A stretch of 64,000 nucleotides of DNA, from the NCBI RefSeq assembly GCF_020360975.1, contig NW_025408674.1, positions 2,418,001 to 2,482,000 of the forward strand, written 5' to 3'. Each line of letters starts with the position of its first letter. Position 1 is the stretch's first letter. Source of the stretch: Hirsutella rhossiliensis (taxonomy: Eukaryota > Ascomycota > Sordariomycetes > Hypocreales > Ophiocordycipitaceae). The translations under genes and the position numbers were made by a program. Below the pieces are notes generated by a model. It saw only the letters and a list, made by a program, of their open reading frames with translations. It was not told where the DNA came from and searched no databases. Below, piece by piece: positions 44,479 through 56,220 of the stretch.

Positions 44479-45617
44479 GAGGTGGAGGTTTGCTGGACCT
44501 TGGGGCGTTTTGCACTCTGGACAAGGCAGGCTTTGGAGGGAGCAGTCAGTGTAACACAAGATCGGACTCGCATTCGTATTCCAGCGACTTATGAAACACA
44601 TCATTGTTTTCTCAATATTCATACTCATAACAGAATCTAGCTGGGCAAGCGATGGGGATGCACGTGATGGGCAAGGGATCGAGTCCATGCGCCGCTTACC
44701 CGTCATGATGCAGCGTTGATGCGCCACACGTTGGTAACTTAGTAATTCGGCTTGGTGCATGCAGGCGCTGGCCACGCAGTCTGTGCCATGGCTGCGGAAT
44801 GTCTTGGAATCAGTCAGACGGGGGATAAGGGTCTGGCAAGATGCGTCCAGTTATGCCCGCGCACGTCTTGCAGGACGAAGTCTACCTATCCTGACTTGCA
44901 AACAGCAACAGAGGACCCTTGACACTCCAACAACATACCTAAGGTAGGTAGGTAGGTAGGTACCTAAGTACCTACAGTTGGTGTACCTACCTTACTTACC
45001 TTACGCCTGTGCCGATAGAGATGGATTCCAGGCGAGTGAGTCTTGGTACCTATTTTAACGCTTGCGCCCCACGGCGGCAGAGGTATCCTGTGGCTGCCCT
45101 GATGTGCAGCAGCAGTGGGGGGATCGAGCTTGGCGCACCGCCGAGCCTTAAAAAAACAGAGCTCTCCGGTCCAAGCCACTAGTGTGCCTGCGGGCAGAAA
45201 CGGGGGGAGGGGGAAAATTGTGACGCAGGCCCCGGTTTTTGGTCACCAATTCGCCGTGGCTAATAATTCACTTCACCAACCTTCCTCTCTCCTTCTCACC
45301 AACCCGCGCGGCCTCCAGACGACGACTCTCCCGCGCTGTTTCCGCCCGCGGTGACGCGACGTCTTGTGGGAGGTGCATCGACTCGTGCAGCCTCTCACCT
45401 CACGACGGTCCCGATGCGCTTTGGCCGAGGCTTGTGCCAGTCTCGTGTCTAGAGAGACGCCTGGAGCAGGCTTTTGGGAATCCGACCCGTTTGCCCCCTC
45501 TCCCACTGCCTCGACCTGTCTGCCCCCTTTGTCCTTGAGCGACGCAACGCGATCGATTCCCGACAGCCGCCGCCGCCGCCTCTTTCGTCTGGCGCAGCTT
45601 CGACGCCCACCTGCAAC
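44479..45617. other. Intergenic region with a GGTA island
   Basis: This separates UBC6 from the BTB-like gene. It contains the AGGTA/TACCT island at 44934-45005 and a C/T-rich leader from about 45275. No gene is supported. Confidence 0.45.
44934..45005. repeat. AGGTA/TACCT island
   Basis: ACCTAAGGTAGGTAGGTAGG followed by TACCTAAGTACCTAC and TACCTACCTTACTTACC. Both strands carry runs of the pentamer. Confidence 0.7.
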
Positions 45618-48130
45618 ATGGCCCCGTCCACCGCCTCGCTCAAGTCTCGCAGAGCTGCGGCAACCAGCAAGCATTCCGTCAAACCTGTTGTGCCTGCGCT
45701 GCCGTTGCCCTACGTCAAGCGTCAGGCGGCCCCTCCTGCGGCCGCGTCTGCCGTCGCTGCTCGCTCGCCGCCGGCTGAAGCTCACCATGGAGCAGCACGG
45801 GAACAGTCCATCTGCCACTTACCCGTGTCGGGCGCGCAGCATGACACTCGGGCGAAACGGAACAACGGAAATCAATCCAGTCACCTCGACCGTGGCCATC
45901 TTGATGCCAACGGACATGGATCATCACCTGGTGAGCTACTTCAAACGCCGTCGTCGAGTCCGGGGTACCACTGACCACGCCATGCTCACTAGTCGACAAA
46001 TCTGACACGGCTTCAGTCGAGCTCGGGCAAGCCCCGGCTTCAGCCGTCGACAACGCTGGCTCCCAGATGCACGTGCAGTCGCAGGCGGCCGAGAATTTGG
46101 TGCAGCAATCCCGCCCGGTTGGTCCTTTCGAGACCTCGGCCACCCCCAACGGGGCCCCTGTCAAGTCTGGTCAGTTTCTTGTACTGGACGGCGCTCCTCA
46201 GGCGCTGACTGCAAAAACAGACGGGACTTACTCCGCAACGGCCTCCGAGCCTCATCTGCCGCCTGCCGTATCGCCGACGCGCTACCAGATGCCTCCGCCT
46301 TTTCAGCCCACGAACCGGCCCCTCGGCATCATGGCAAACGGAGACGTGGCTCGCGGCCCGCGACCTCACCCGCAGAACGGACCCCATCGCATTCACCAGA
46401 CACACCCGAGCAATGGAAGCATTCACTTCGGCACTTTCCACGACTCGCAGAGCTCGTCTCCCGCGCCGCCGCTCTCTGGAGGCGTCGCGCCGCCCCCTGG
46501 AATGGCCGGCCTCGATGGCCGCCCGGGATACATGGGCCATAACGGAAGCGGGTTCCCCCCCATGATGCCGTACGGCGGCGACATGATGCAGGTCGCAAAC
46601 TTTGACAACTACGGTCGTCCGGCCATGGCCTACGGGCCGATGGACTCGTACCCCCCTTATGGGTCCAACTATGGACCCTCGACTCCTCACAGCTTCCATG
46701 ACTCGCAGTCACCCGTCCACCCCGAAGACAATGGCATGTACGTCCCTTACCCGCCAGGAGCCCCCTGCAATGGAGGAGCGGTTCCCGGCGACGACATTCA
46801 TCCGCAGAACCCGCAGCGACGAATGTTTGGCCCCCCCGAATACCCCAGGATGCCGCCGAATCTGGGCCTCCCACCCATGATGCCTCCTGGTGACCATGGC
46901 GACGGCGTCATCGGATACCTGCAGCAGCAGTTTGCCGCGCCAGAGCTGGCTGACTGTACGCTGGAGCTCCGATACCCCGATGACGGGGCGCCACCCGTCC
47001 GGATCCCGGGCCACCGCTTCATCTTCTCCCGGAGTTCTGAGCTTTCGGCCCAGCTGCAGAAGAAGGCGTCCGAGCCAAAGTCTGCCGGCGGAGCCCCGCT
47101 AACTCTGGTTGTTGAAAGCGACAGCCCTTGGGTACGATCCGACGCCTTCTACATGGCTGTTCAACGTCTGTATGGCCTGCCCCTGCTGCAGATGCCGCCG
47201 CACAACCGGACGGACTCTGGCGACTTGATGGAGGCTGGATCTGCCAAGGAGCAATTCGAGTTTTCCTTGTCGTATGCCGCAGCCGGCCGCCTCCTCGACT
47301 GGGCGCCTGTCACGAGACGGGGCTGTGAGGTGGCGACGCAACTACTGGGCTGGCAGACGATGGAGAAGGGGCTCGAGTTTGCTCTCGACAACTACAGCGA
47401 CAAGGGCACCCATGACTCGTACAAGTATGGCGACGGATCGCGGACCATCCTCCACGCCGTGGCTGCGTACATTGTCCACAACATTCCGCCGAGCTTCAAC
47501 CTCGACACCTCGGCTGGAGAGCCCAACAACTATGCCCGGCTTCCGGTACACCCTCCGCCGGCTCCAACCTCTCCCGAGGCCGGTTCCAGGGCACCCTCGC
47601 CTGCGATTGCGAGGGGCTCCTCGGTCCAGCTCGGCAAAGGTAGGCGCCCACACCAAATCGCCAATATTCAATTTGGCGATCTCTCCCTATCCGAAGCCAG
47701 GAACGGGACCGAATCCGAGACTCCAAAGGCCGCTCAACAGGCTCAGCCGGTGTCACACACGATCCTCTCCCGCGTACTGCTCAACCTGCCCTTTACGTAC
47801 CTCAAGATGATGCTCGAGATGTCTGGATCCGGAAACCTCAACGGCTGGGCCAGCGCAGAGGCCCGTCATCGTGTGATCAAGCGCGCAGTTGAGGAACGCG
47901 AGGCACGTCGCCTCCGCATCTTGGAAGCCGTTATCGATGGGCGAGTTTCTGTCTCGGATGCCGTCCATGCGGCTCTCCGTAGCCCGAATCCACAAGACGT
48001 CGGCCGATGGACTTCGCTGGGATGGCAGGAAGAGATGCTGCCATGTTCTAGCCCGGGCGGTGCGTCCCTGGTACGCAAGTGGGTCCCCGTGGTGGAGCCA
48101 CAGAACGGGTCGGCAGCCGCGTATCCATGA
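45618..48130 (+). CDS. BTB/POZ-like domain protein, conserved-looking, function unknown
   Basis: Two exons, 45618-45930 and 45993-48130, give 816 residues. The 62-base intron (GTGAGC..CTCACTAG) joins GHGSSP|VDKSDTASVELG. The N-terminus starts MAPSTASLKSRRAAATS and contains PALPLPYVKRQ. Residues about 110-400 are Pro/Gly/Asn/Met-rich and probably disordered (PPGMAGLDGRPGYMGHNG). From about 415 a BTB-like fold is suggested by LADCTLELRYPDDGAPPVRI, PGHRFIFSRSSELSAQL and FYMAVQRLYGLPLL. Helical segments follow (EFSLSYAAAGRLLDWAPV), then a Ser/Pro linker, and a C-terminal domain (HTILSRVLLNLPFTYLKMML, AVEEREARRLRILEAV). BTB domains dimerise or recruit cullin-3, but the match is by pattern only. 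The start could be further upstream if an unseen exon exists. Confidence 0.8.
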
Positions 48131-50062
48131 GTTCGCCTGCCGCGTCCTGATGAATAACGACTTTTTGGTTGATGAGCTGGCGGATGGGCGTTGCATTTCT
48201 TGTCGGATTCGAAAGCATCGAGTCCCCGGTAGCAATTTCCCGAGGGCTGTGCAACCCATCTTTCCTTTGTCCCTCTGGAGAAGCGCCCACATTTTTGCCA
48301 CTTGTCGAGCACCGAGAACTCGATGGAATCCCGCTGCCTTTTGGCATGCCTGATTCGCGATGGAGGATGGAACTGAGAGACGGGTTGACCCTCGCCCTCC
48401 TCGCACCTCTGGAGTCTTTGTCTTGTCATTGGCCGTGGCAAGGCTGGTAGCTCGCGGGTGGGCTGCAATAAGGTGGCTTGAAGAAGCATAATGGCGGGGA
48501 CGGTGGCTTCTGGGGATGCGCAGGTGAGATGCGGAGTTTGGCGAGTGCCGGGGGGGAGCCAGTCCGACTGGAGGGATGGTCGGCGCTGACGTGGGCTGGA
48601 GTCGGATAGCGGAATCGATGTGGATGGGGGGACGTATAGGGGCAAATGACCGGATCGCAGCTCAACTTGCCGGATTCTAGGGTAGTCTGACGTTAGGAAG
48701 GAATCCGAAGCGCAAGGGACCATGGCTAATGGATGAGTTGTGCCAGACGCGTGGTGTGCAGAGGAGACTTGCCCTCCAGGGGGGCATTTGGACGGGCAGA
48801 TGGCCGGCTTCGTCCCCGCAGGATACGGCCAGATTTTCGACGACTCTCGATACCTAGGTAGTCAATCCAGGGGCAGCCAGCCATGGTTGTGCGGAGGAAG
48901 GGTGCGTTCAGCCCTCTCTGTTCCCAAGAGGTCATGTACATTACCCTAGTGCGCATATTTTGACCAGGTACACGATACAGGGTAGCTAGCTGCTCCTGGT
49001 TCCGGCCTCGGGCGGGGGCGGGCCGGCGGGCCGGCTTGTTGGCGGCCTCCCCCCCGCCGCACCACCCACGACTTCCGGGAGCCTGTCCGCCTCGTCTCTC
49101 TTTTTTACCATGCACACACACAGGGGAGCAACACGTGCGGGAATGCAAACCCCTTTAAAGATGCGAGGGCTGCAATGGGGGCATCTGGGACGAGTACCTA
49201 CTTTGCAGCCTTTGCACCCCCAAGGGGATGGCTCGAAGCATCTTACTCTGATAGGCGAAAAAGCAGCACCCTAGAGGTGGGGGCGGGAGAAGTTGCGACG
49301 GGCAGCCCTATGCGCCGTATCTTGCGTCCCGTTTGGCGCTACGGTATTAACCGCCCAGTCTTTGACTACCAATCTGCGTGGGGAGGCCTAGCGCTACTGT
49401 GCAGGCCCAGGTGCAGGACGATGAATGGGCACTCGAGCCTGACAGTATGCAAATTTAGAAAAAGAAAATACCGATATCCCTCGGTGTCCACAAAGTAGCT
49501 TAATTAACGCTTGTTTCCGGGCCATGATGATGGCGGGCGGCCGCGTGACTGTCGTCGCGTCGGGGGAAACAGGCCCACGTGCCCCGAGTTGTTGCTTTGC
49601 AGAGGATGAAAGCGGCGCATGAAGAGCAACGTGGCATGCGGAAATGCACTGTGCGGCCTTGGAGAAAGGAGCCTTCATTCCTCTGCTCGGGTGACGAGAA
49701 AAGTCAAAAGAAGGCCAATACAGAAATCGCTACGCTTCAATGTCCTCGCCTTGTATGATTTATTCTACAAATCAGATGCGCTTCCGTCGGCGACGTGCCC
49801 GTGTCCCGTTTCTATTGTTGAAAAAGTAGCCCGGCGCCTGTATCCTGGACAAGCCGGGGCCAATGCCACGATCCAAAGTCTGTCTGCCCTTGTCAAGCCT
49901 CCCTTACCCGCGAGTCGTGAGCAAGGAGCATCGTGTCTCTGCTGACACAACGAGGCGGACGCGGCGTGCTCTTGTTCATGTCCATCTTTTCCGTCTCGAG
50001 CCGTGCGTTCCGTCACGGCGAGACGCTCGTCGCTGGTGCGACGCAGGCGGTGGCTGTGCCAG
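48131..50062. other. Intergenic region between convergent genes
   Basis: This 1.9 kb lies between the BTB-like gene and the NMNAT gene, whose 3' ends face each other. Short domain-free frames occur, with TACCTAGGTA at 48852. I see nothing else of note. Confidence 0.4.
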
Positions 50063-50914
50063 CTACCGGCCGTCTTTTTGCTGGCCTTGCAGAGAGCTTC
50101 CCTGGTAGAGGCCGTGCAGCTTGATGTACTCGTAGACCAGCTTGGGAAGGTCCATGACGGTTTCCCTGTTCTGTAGCTGGGCCCGGATCTTGGTAGAGCT
50201 GACGTCGTTGTAGAAGGAACTTACCACCCAAATCTTGTCGTAATGCTTGAGGGGTTCTAGAGCCTTTTGAATGTCGGTCTGGGTAGGCCTCTCGACAATG
50301 AATGCGCCGTAGCAGCCGAGGATGACGTCGAGGTCCGAGGGCGACCAGAGGTTGGGGTCGCTCATGGTCATGGCCACGTCGGCGCCGATGAGCAGGACGA
50401 TGCGCGCTCTCTTGTGGCTGCCGTCGAGGGCCTGGATGCCGCCGAGGACGTCGTTGATCTCGTGGTCAAAGTGGCGGAGGGTGTCGACGGTCCTCGTGTA
50501 GACGGGCTCGCCGGCTTGGTTGCAGCGCAGAGTTTCCCACGGGTCGACCATGATGCCGGTGCCGTCCTCGACAGCCAGGGAGCACATGGCGACGCGGTGG
50601 TGGGCGCGGGCCAGGGAGGGTTTGTTGTAGGCATCGCTGACCGGACTGAGGTAGCTGCCAACAACTTGGAAGGCCGTGTCTTGGACATAGCGCTGCGTCA
50701 TCTCAAACATTTGCAGATGCAGGACGGTAATGGGCGAGAAACTGCCACAGGCGACGAGGACCACGGGGACTCTATCGAGGCTCGAGACACGGCGCTTCAG
50801 CTTATGGTGAGGAAAGGTGTAGGGCGCCGATAACGGCTCGGCCGGTGGCGTCTGAGTGGCCGGTGGTTGCTGCGGAACGGGCGCCATGTTCGGCGGTGTC
50901 AAAGAGTCCATCAT
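50063..50914 (-). CDS. nma1: Nicotinamide/nicotinate mononucleotide adenylyltransferase
   Basis: The frame is uninterrupted; I chose the start MMDSLTPPNM at 50914 because codons upstream to 51172 are low-complexity (poly-Asn/Ser/Thr) and untypical. The product is 283 residues, normal for fungal NMNAT. The enzyme joins NMN or NaMN to the AMP of ATP, the central step of NAD synthesis. The nucleotide-binding signature GSFSPITVLHLQMFE begins at residue 57 (the GxFxPxxxxH motif, with His66). IGADVAMTM and LWSP (metal/NMN side) and the second ATP motif VSSTKIRAQL near 240 are present. The first 45 residues are Pro/Gln-rich and probably disordered. Location is likely nuclear or cytosolic; no targeting signal is evident. 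Confidence 0.95.
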   Translation of the reverse strand: MMDSLTPPNMAPVPQQPPATQTPPAEPLSAPYTFPHHKLKRRVSSLDRVPVVLVACGSFSPITVLHLQMFEMTQRYVQDTAFQVVGSYLSPVSDAYNKPSLARAHHRVAMCSLAVEDGTGIMVDPWETLRCNQAGEPVYTRTVDTLRHFDHEINDVLGGIQALDGSHKRARIVLLIGADVAMTMSDPNLWSPSDLDVILGCYGAFIVERPTQTDIQKALEPLKHYDKIWVVSSFYNDVSSTKIRAQLQNRETVMDLPKLVYEYIKLHGLYQGSSLQGQQKDGR

Positions 50915-52458
50915 GGTTGAAAATGCAAGGCCGGGAGGAGAAGAGGGGGAGGGGCGGGAGGGGGTGGTGGTGTGAATTGGGGTGTGGTTGTTGATGCTGT
51001 TGTTGTTCTTGGCTGTGCGTTCAAGGCAAGTAGGGGAAGATGACGATAAAAGAGCAGAGAGGTTAGTTAGGAGGGGGAGGGGCAGAGAGAGGGATTGATT
51101 GACAAAAACGGCATGCGAAAAATGAGGTAAGCAGTCGACAAGTCTCATCTGGCTTGGTAAGAGGTGGTACAAGGTACATGCACGGCTTACGGAACAGGGG
51201 GGGCCTACGGGCCTACTGTAGGCTGCCCACTGTAGGCTGCCAGGGCAGGGCAGGTGGTGAAGGGCGGCAGGGAAATCGCAAGCAGCCTATCCCGCATCTG
51301 ACTTGATGAGCCGTATTTCCGCTTGCCTCGGACACGTGCAATCAGAGTGTCAGAGTGTCTCGCAGACAGTCATTGCAGCAGCTTCTTGAGCTACAGAAAC
51401 GGCAATGCGACCAGAGCAAGCCGCATCTGGGAGAAACGGTCCCTGCCCCAGGCGTTGATGGGCCAACCGCCGATAGTGTCACCAGGACACACTCTGCCCT
51501 CCACAACACGGGCAAAAGGAGCAAGGTAGGCCGCGGTCACCATTCATGCGTAGGGCGAGTCATCATGGCAGGCGATGCACCGACTGCATCATACAGGTGC
51601 TCCAGGGACGGAAGCTCAGTTGACGCTTTCCCGGGAGACGCGCCGGCTCCAGCAGTTGGCAGGCCACGTACAGCATCATCGTCCTGTCGGCAGCCGTGTG
51701 CTCCTGGTTAAGGCCCGAACAGATGGACCTTCTTTTATGGATAGTATCAGCATGGCGAGAACGAGACTTTGACCGTGGTGCGTGTAGACACTGAGCGACC
51801 TTGGCGGTGCCGGCCTCGGTAACTTGTTCTTGGTGACTGTTGATATGATCGGACAAGCGATTTGGCCAAGTCTTGTGAGGCCAGGTCTACGCTTGGCCGA
51901 TGGATCAAGCAAACAAAGCAGTTGGCCACGAGAGAGAAAAAAACAAAACAAGCCATGACACGATGAAAACAATCGAGCATGTCAAAGCATTGACGTGACG
52001 TTTATTGCTGAAGATTAAGGCCAGATGGGCGTGGCGGGGAATCCTTGCGACGTGCAGCCCCCACCAGATTCCCCCAGCCGAGGTCCTGGCTGTCATGGAG
52101 GGAAAAAAGAGACGCATTCCACGCTGCCCAATTTCTTCCTTTTACATGCTCCCTGCCCTTCGTCTCCCCCCCTTCTTCTTCCACATTGTCGCGACTCGGG
52201 TGCAGCCGCGGCAAGACGAGAAGAAGAAGCAGAAGAAGAAGAAGAAACAAGGAAAAGGAGAGCCACCACGGCTTGCCAACTTTCGGCAACGTGTCCTGGG
52301 CGCGTCTTGCACGGGCCGCTCGGCGAAGCTTGTGATCCACGACAACCGACGCTGCCAGCAGCGCCACGACGACGAGCTATTCCCTCGATTGCATCATCAC
52401 CGACCGCTTCCCATCGTCGTCATTATCCTTCAGTCTTCTCGGTCCGGCCCGCGCCGAA
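50915..52458. other. Divergent promoters of the NMNAT and TMEM135-like genes
   Basis: Near 51205-51255 the phrase CTACTGTAGGCTGCC is repeated in tandem, and CCTACGGG precedes it. From about 52105 to 52440 the DNA is the C/T- and A/G-rich leader of the next gene, including a GAAGAAGAAG run at 52220-52250. No gene is supported. Confidence 0.45.
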
Positions 52459-54281
52459 ATGGCGTCACCCGCGCCATCCTCCTCCGGCCCTCCTCCCACG
52501 CGCAGCTCCTCCTCGGCCGCCGCCCCCGTCGACCCCATCCTGCGCAACACGCTGCGCTACACCATCTCGGCCCGCGAGTATGCCGTCCTGCACAAGTACA
52601 TCCTCTCGCGCTCCCGCGTCCTGCGCCGCAACGCCCCGGGCCCGGCCTCGGTCGACAAGGCCCTGGCTCCCGCCCGCGGCACCGAGGACCACAACGCAAA
52701 GGCCGTCCGCCATGCCCTGCGCGTCTTTGCCGCCACCTGGCTCGGCATGAAGGGCTGGGACGTGGTCGCCAGCAGGATGGGCAACAAGGAGTAAGTAGGC
52801 GCGAGACCGTGTCCCATCGCTGCGCTGACTGGCCGACTAGTATCACCTCGAGCGGCAAGAAGCAGCCCTTTTACAAGTCTCCCGCGCTGCGCCTCTCCCT
52901 CTCCCTCTCATCGATACTGCTCATCTACCGCTTCCTCTTCCGCTTCCTCTCTCGCCTGCGCGCCCACCTCATGGATCCCCAGGTCGAGCCCTTTCGCCGG
53001 CGCAACCCCCGCACCGCCGCCGCCTTGACGTCCCCCTACGCCCCGGCCGTCGGCGCCTCGCTCGCCGGCCTCGCCCTCGGCGTCTATCCGTCCCAGCAGA
53101 TGCGCGTCTCCATAACCGTCTACATGCTCTTCCGCGCCCTCGACTTTGGCTGGAACGTCTGCGAGATGGAGGGCCTCATCTGGGGGTCCAAGAATGGCAA
53201 GAAGAGGGACCGCCCCTGGTGGTTTGGCAGCTGGTTGCTGCAGCCCCTGGCCTTTGGTCAGCTGCTGCACGCCTGCGTCTTTGACCGCGACTGTTTTCCC
53301 GAGGTTCGTCTCCGGCCACCCTTGCCAGGGCTTGGAGCTGACGGCCCTTTGACTAGTCGTACGGAAACTTCATCTTCAACAAGTCGTCGGCCTATCTGCG
53401 TGAACGTCCCAAGGACTGGCCCCGTCACGTCAAGTGGCCCAAGACGTGGGACATTGTCGAGAGCCTCGCCCAAATGGCCCGTCTAAACTGGCCGTACGCC
53501 CCTCGCCCCCCTGTTCCGTACCGCCATCCACTAACAGACTTTTGGCCGCAGGGCCTACATCTCGCCGACCCTGTTCCCCAACAAAGAGGTGCTCCCGCCC
53601 TCGCTCGAGACCGTCTCTCCCCTGACCTCGCGAGCCCACCCGCTCATCACCTCGCTCTCGTGCGCGACCCTTCACCCGTCGGACCCGTCCTGCCTGCGGA
53701 CCTACCTGACCTTTTGGCTCAACTCGTTCCCGCCCCTGGCGCGCTTCTTCCTCGTCGTCTACTCGGCCCTGACCGTGGTGCCGCGCTTCAAGAAACTCTA
53801 CCACTACCCCGTCGCCACCGTCCAGCGCGTCATCGCCCGCGCCCTCGGCATGTCGACGTTTGTCACGGGCGCCATCTCCACGGCCTGGGCTTCCATCTGC
53901 TTCTTCCAGGCGTACCTGCCGCGCCACGTGCTTGCCACCCAGCGCTTCTTCCTCGGTGGCTTCTTCGTTGGCCTGTGGGCGTGGGTCGAGCGCCGCCACG
54001 GCCGCGGCGTCTTCTTGCACAGCGCGCGCGCCAGCGTCGACAGCCTGTGGAAGGTGGGCGTCAAGCGCCGCTGGTGGAAGGCCATGCGCGGCGGCGACGT
54101 CTGGGTCTTTGTCCTGGCGCTCATGGTGACGGGCGTCGTTTACGAGCGCGACGCGCGGGCCATTCGCGAGGGCGAGTGGCGCAAGGGCGTCAGTTGGGTC
54201 CGCGGCGAGGGGTGGAGGGACTGGGGAGCAGACGGCGACAGCGATGAGGACGAGGAGGAGAGGAAGGACAAGGAAGAATGA
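52459..54281 (+). CDS. TMEM135/PMP52-like multi-pass membrane protein
   Basis: Four exons: 52459-52790, 52841-53303, 53357-53493 and 53552-54281, giving 553 residues. Junctions restore MGNKD|ITSSGKK, CFPE|SYGNFIFNKSS and RLNWP|AYISPTLFPN. Hydrophobic segments are spread along the protein (LSLSLSSILLIYRFLFRFL; AVGASLAGLALGVY; FLVVYSALTVV; AISTAWASICFFQAYL; FFLGGFFVGLWAWV; VWVFVLALMVTGVVY). A Cys/His motif CATLHPSDPSCLRTYLTFW in the middle matches the TMEM135 family, whose members sit in peroxisomal and mitochondrial membranes and affect organelle division and lipid handling. The C-terminus is highly acidic and basic (DSDEDEEERKDKEE). The family call is by recognition of this motif and topology, with no search made. 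Confidence 0.8.
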
Positions 54282-54716
54282 GATGCTGTGGCCCAGGCTC
54301 GAGTATCGGAACCCCCCTTTGCTTTCATGGGCAGGCCCGAGTTGCCGCGTTGAGGTGTATTTGTACCGGGCAGGACTTGTATATTCCCCATGTCATGGGC
54401 TCTAATCGTACATAAATTGCAAGAAGAAATGGACGTCGGGAAAGCTGTATTCGTCGAGTGGCGCTACATGACTCTTGTGTTTCGTTCTGCATTCTTCTGC
54501 TACATACAGAGCGTTGACCACGCTGACCTGCCCCAGCACCTTTTAGGACTTGGACTCCCTCGATGGCATCCCTGCCTCTCGTTCTGTTTTCTGTCGAGCC
54601 GGACAGCGCTATCTTTCCCAACACACACACACACAGGCACACACAGGCACACACACTTACAGAACCAATGTAGGTTACGCAGTCTCGTCGCAAAAGCCGC
54701 AGCAACAAAGAAAAGC
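54282..54716. other. Shared 3' region of convergent genes
   Basis: These 435 bp separate the stops of the TMEM135-like gene and homogentisate dioxygenase. The region includes a CA-rich run at about 54620-54657 with a CACACAGG pattern. Confidence 0.5.
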
Positions 54717-56220
54717 TCAGTCGAGCAAGTGGGAGCGCACCTGCTTGCCGGCGGGCATCTGCCAGTGATTCCTGACGGCGCCCCAGCTCTCCTCGCTATA
54801 GCCCTGCTGGACCTTTTTACAGGTGCGCAGCCCCCAGTCGGACACGGCCAGCATCAGGGAGCTCTCGAACATGAAGGCGCAGCTCCCCGTGCCGACCCTT
54901 GCGGGGGCGAGCGCGGCCTCGCGCGCGGCCTCGCAGCTCTCGGCGTCCGGGCCGTGGCCGCTCATGACGTTGTGCAGGCTCGCGCCGCCCGGGGCGAAGC
55001 CGCCCGACCCGGCGCGCTTGGCGTCGTAGTCGCCGCGGATCAGGCCCATGAACTCGCTCATGGTGTTGCGGTGGTACCAGGGTGGGCGGAAGGTGTCCTC
55101 GCCGACCAGCCACCGCGGCGGGAAGATGACGAAGTCGGCGACGGCGGTGCCCGCGACGGGCGACGGCGCCGTCAGCACGGTGAAGATGGACGGGTCCGGG
55201 TGGTCGAAGGAGACGGTGCCCATGGTGTTGAAGCGCCCGAGGTCGTACTTGTAGGGGTAGTAGTTGCCCTGCCAGGCGACCACGTCAAAGGGCGTGTGCG
55301 GCTGCGTCGTCCGGAAGAGGCCGTGGTTGAACTTGACGGTGACGACAAAGCCCGACGACGACGACGACGCCTCGGCCGTCGCGCCCGCCTCGTCGCCAAA
55401 GCACGCCACGGGCGCCTCGAAGTCGCGCGCGTTCGCCAGCCCGTTGGACCCGATGGGCCCCAGCTCCGGCAGGGCAAAGTGGCCCTGGTACAGCTCGAGG
55501 GCGTAGCCGCGCGCGGGCGCGCCGCCGACGAGGGCGACGCGGTACTTGACGCCGCGCGGGATGACGCAAATCTCCATGGGCCGCACCAGCAGCCAGCCAA
55601 ACTCGGTGCGCACGTCGAGCGCGCCCTCCTGCGGCACCACCAGCAGGTCGCCGTCGGCCGAGTAAAAGGCCTCGTGCTCGCCCATGCTGCGCCCCGCCGT
55701 GTACACCATCATGCCCAGCCCCTGCTTGAGCGCCGCGTCGCCCGCGCCCGCCACCAGCCGCAGGCCCGACACGAAGTCGTCGCTCTTGGCCTGGTCGTGG
55801 TCAAACGGGTCCCACCGCAGCTGGTTGGGGATGTAGTGCAGCTTGGTGTTGATGCTGCTGCTGCTGCTGCCGCCGCCGCCGCCGCCCTCGGCCGCCTCGT
55901 CGTCTTTGGCGGCTACTTGGTACGGCGGGTGCGCGCACGAGGGCAGCATCCGGTACAGCCATGTCTGCTTGTTCTCGTGCCTCGGCGCGGTAAAGGCCGT
56001 GCCCGACAGCTTCTCGGCGTAGAGCCCGTACGGCGGCTTCTGCGGCGAGTTGTGGCCGATGGGCAGCGCGCCCTCGACCGCCTCGGACCTGTCCGTGTCA
56101 GTGCATGGCAAGGCCACGGATGAGCGACCAAGGGGAGGGAAGAGCGCCATACTCAAAGTGATTGTTGAAGCCGTTCTGATAACGGTACTTCTCCTTGGTC
56201 TCAAATTGCGTCACAGGCAT
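54717..56220 (-). CDS. hmgA: Homogentisate 1,2-dioxygenase
   Basis: Two exons, 56220-56153 and 56088-54717, give 479 residues. The 64-base intron joins [20 protein letters not shown]. The enzyme opens the ring of homogentisate to maleylacetoacetate in Phe/Tyr catabolism. Diagnostic stretches are [56 protein letters not shown] and [20 protein letters not shown]. Iron ligands by comparison with the human enzyme are His362, Glu368 and His401 (SGHGPD). The protein is longer than the usual 430-450 residues because of two low-complexity inserts: a Gly/Ser run after AKDDEAAE (trinucleotide repeats at 55855-55890) and [10 protein letters not shown] (repeats at 55350-55372). Neither breaks a catalytic motif. 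The partner genes for fumarylacetoacetase and maleylacetoacetate isomerase are not in the window. Confidence 0.95.

Noticed and set aside
54390..56123. 577-codon forward frame antisense to homogentisate dioxygenase
   Set aside because: It is a shadow caused by GC-rich codons; the minus frame carries the dioxygenase motifs and iron ligands.
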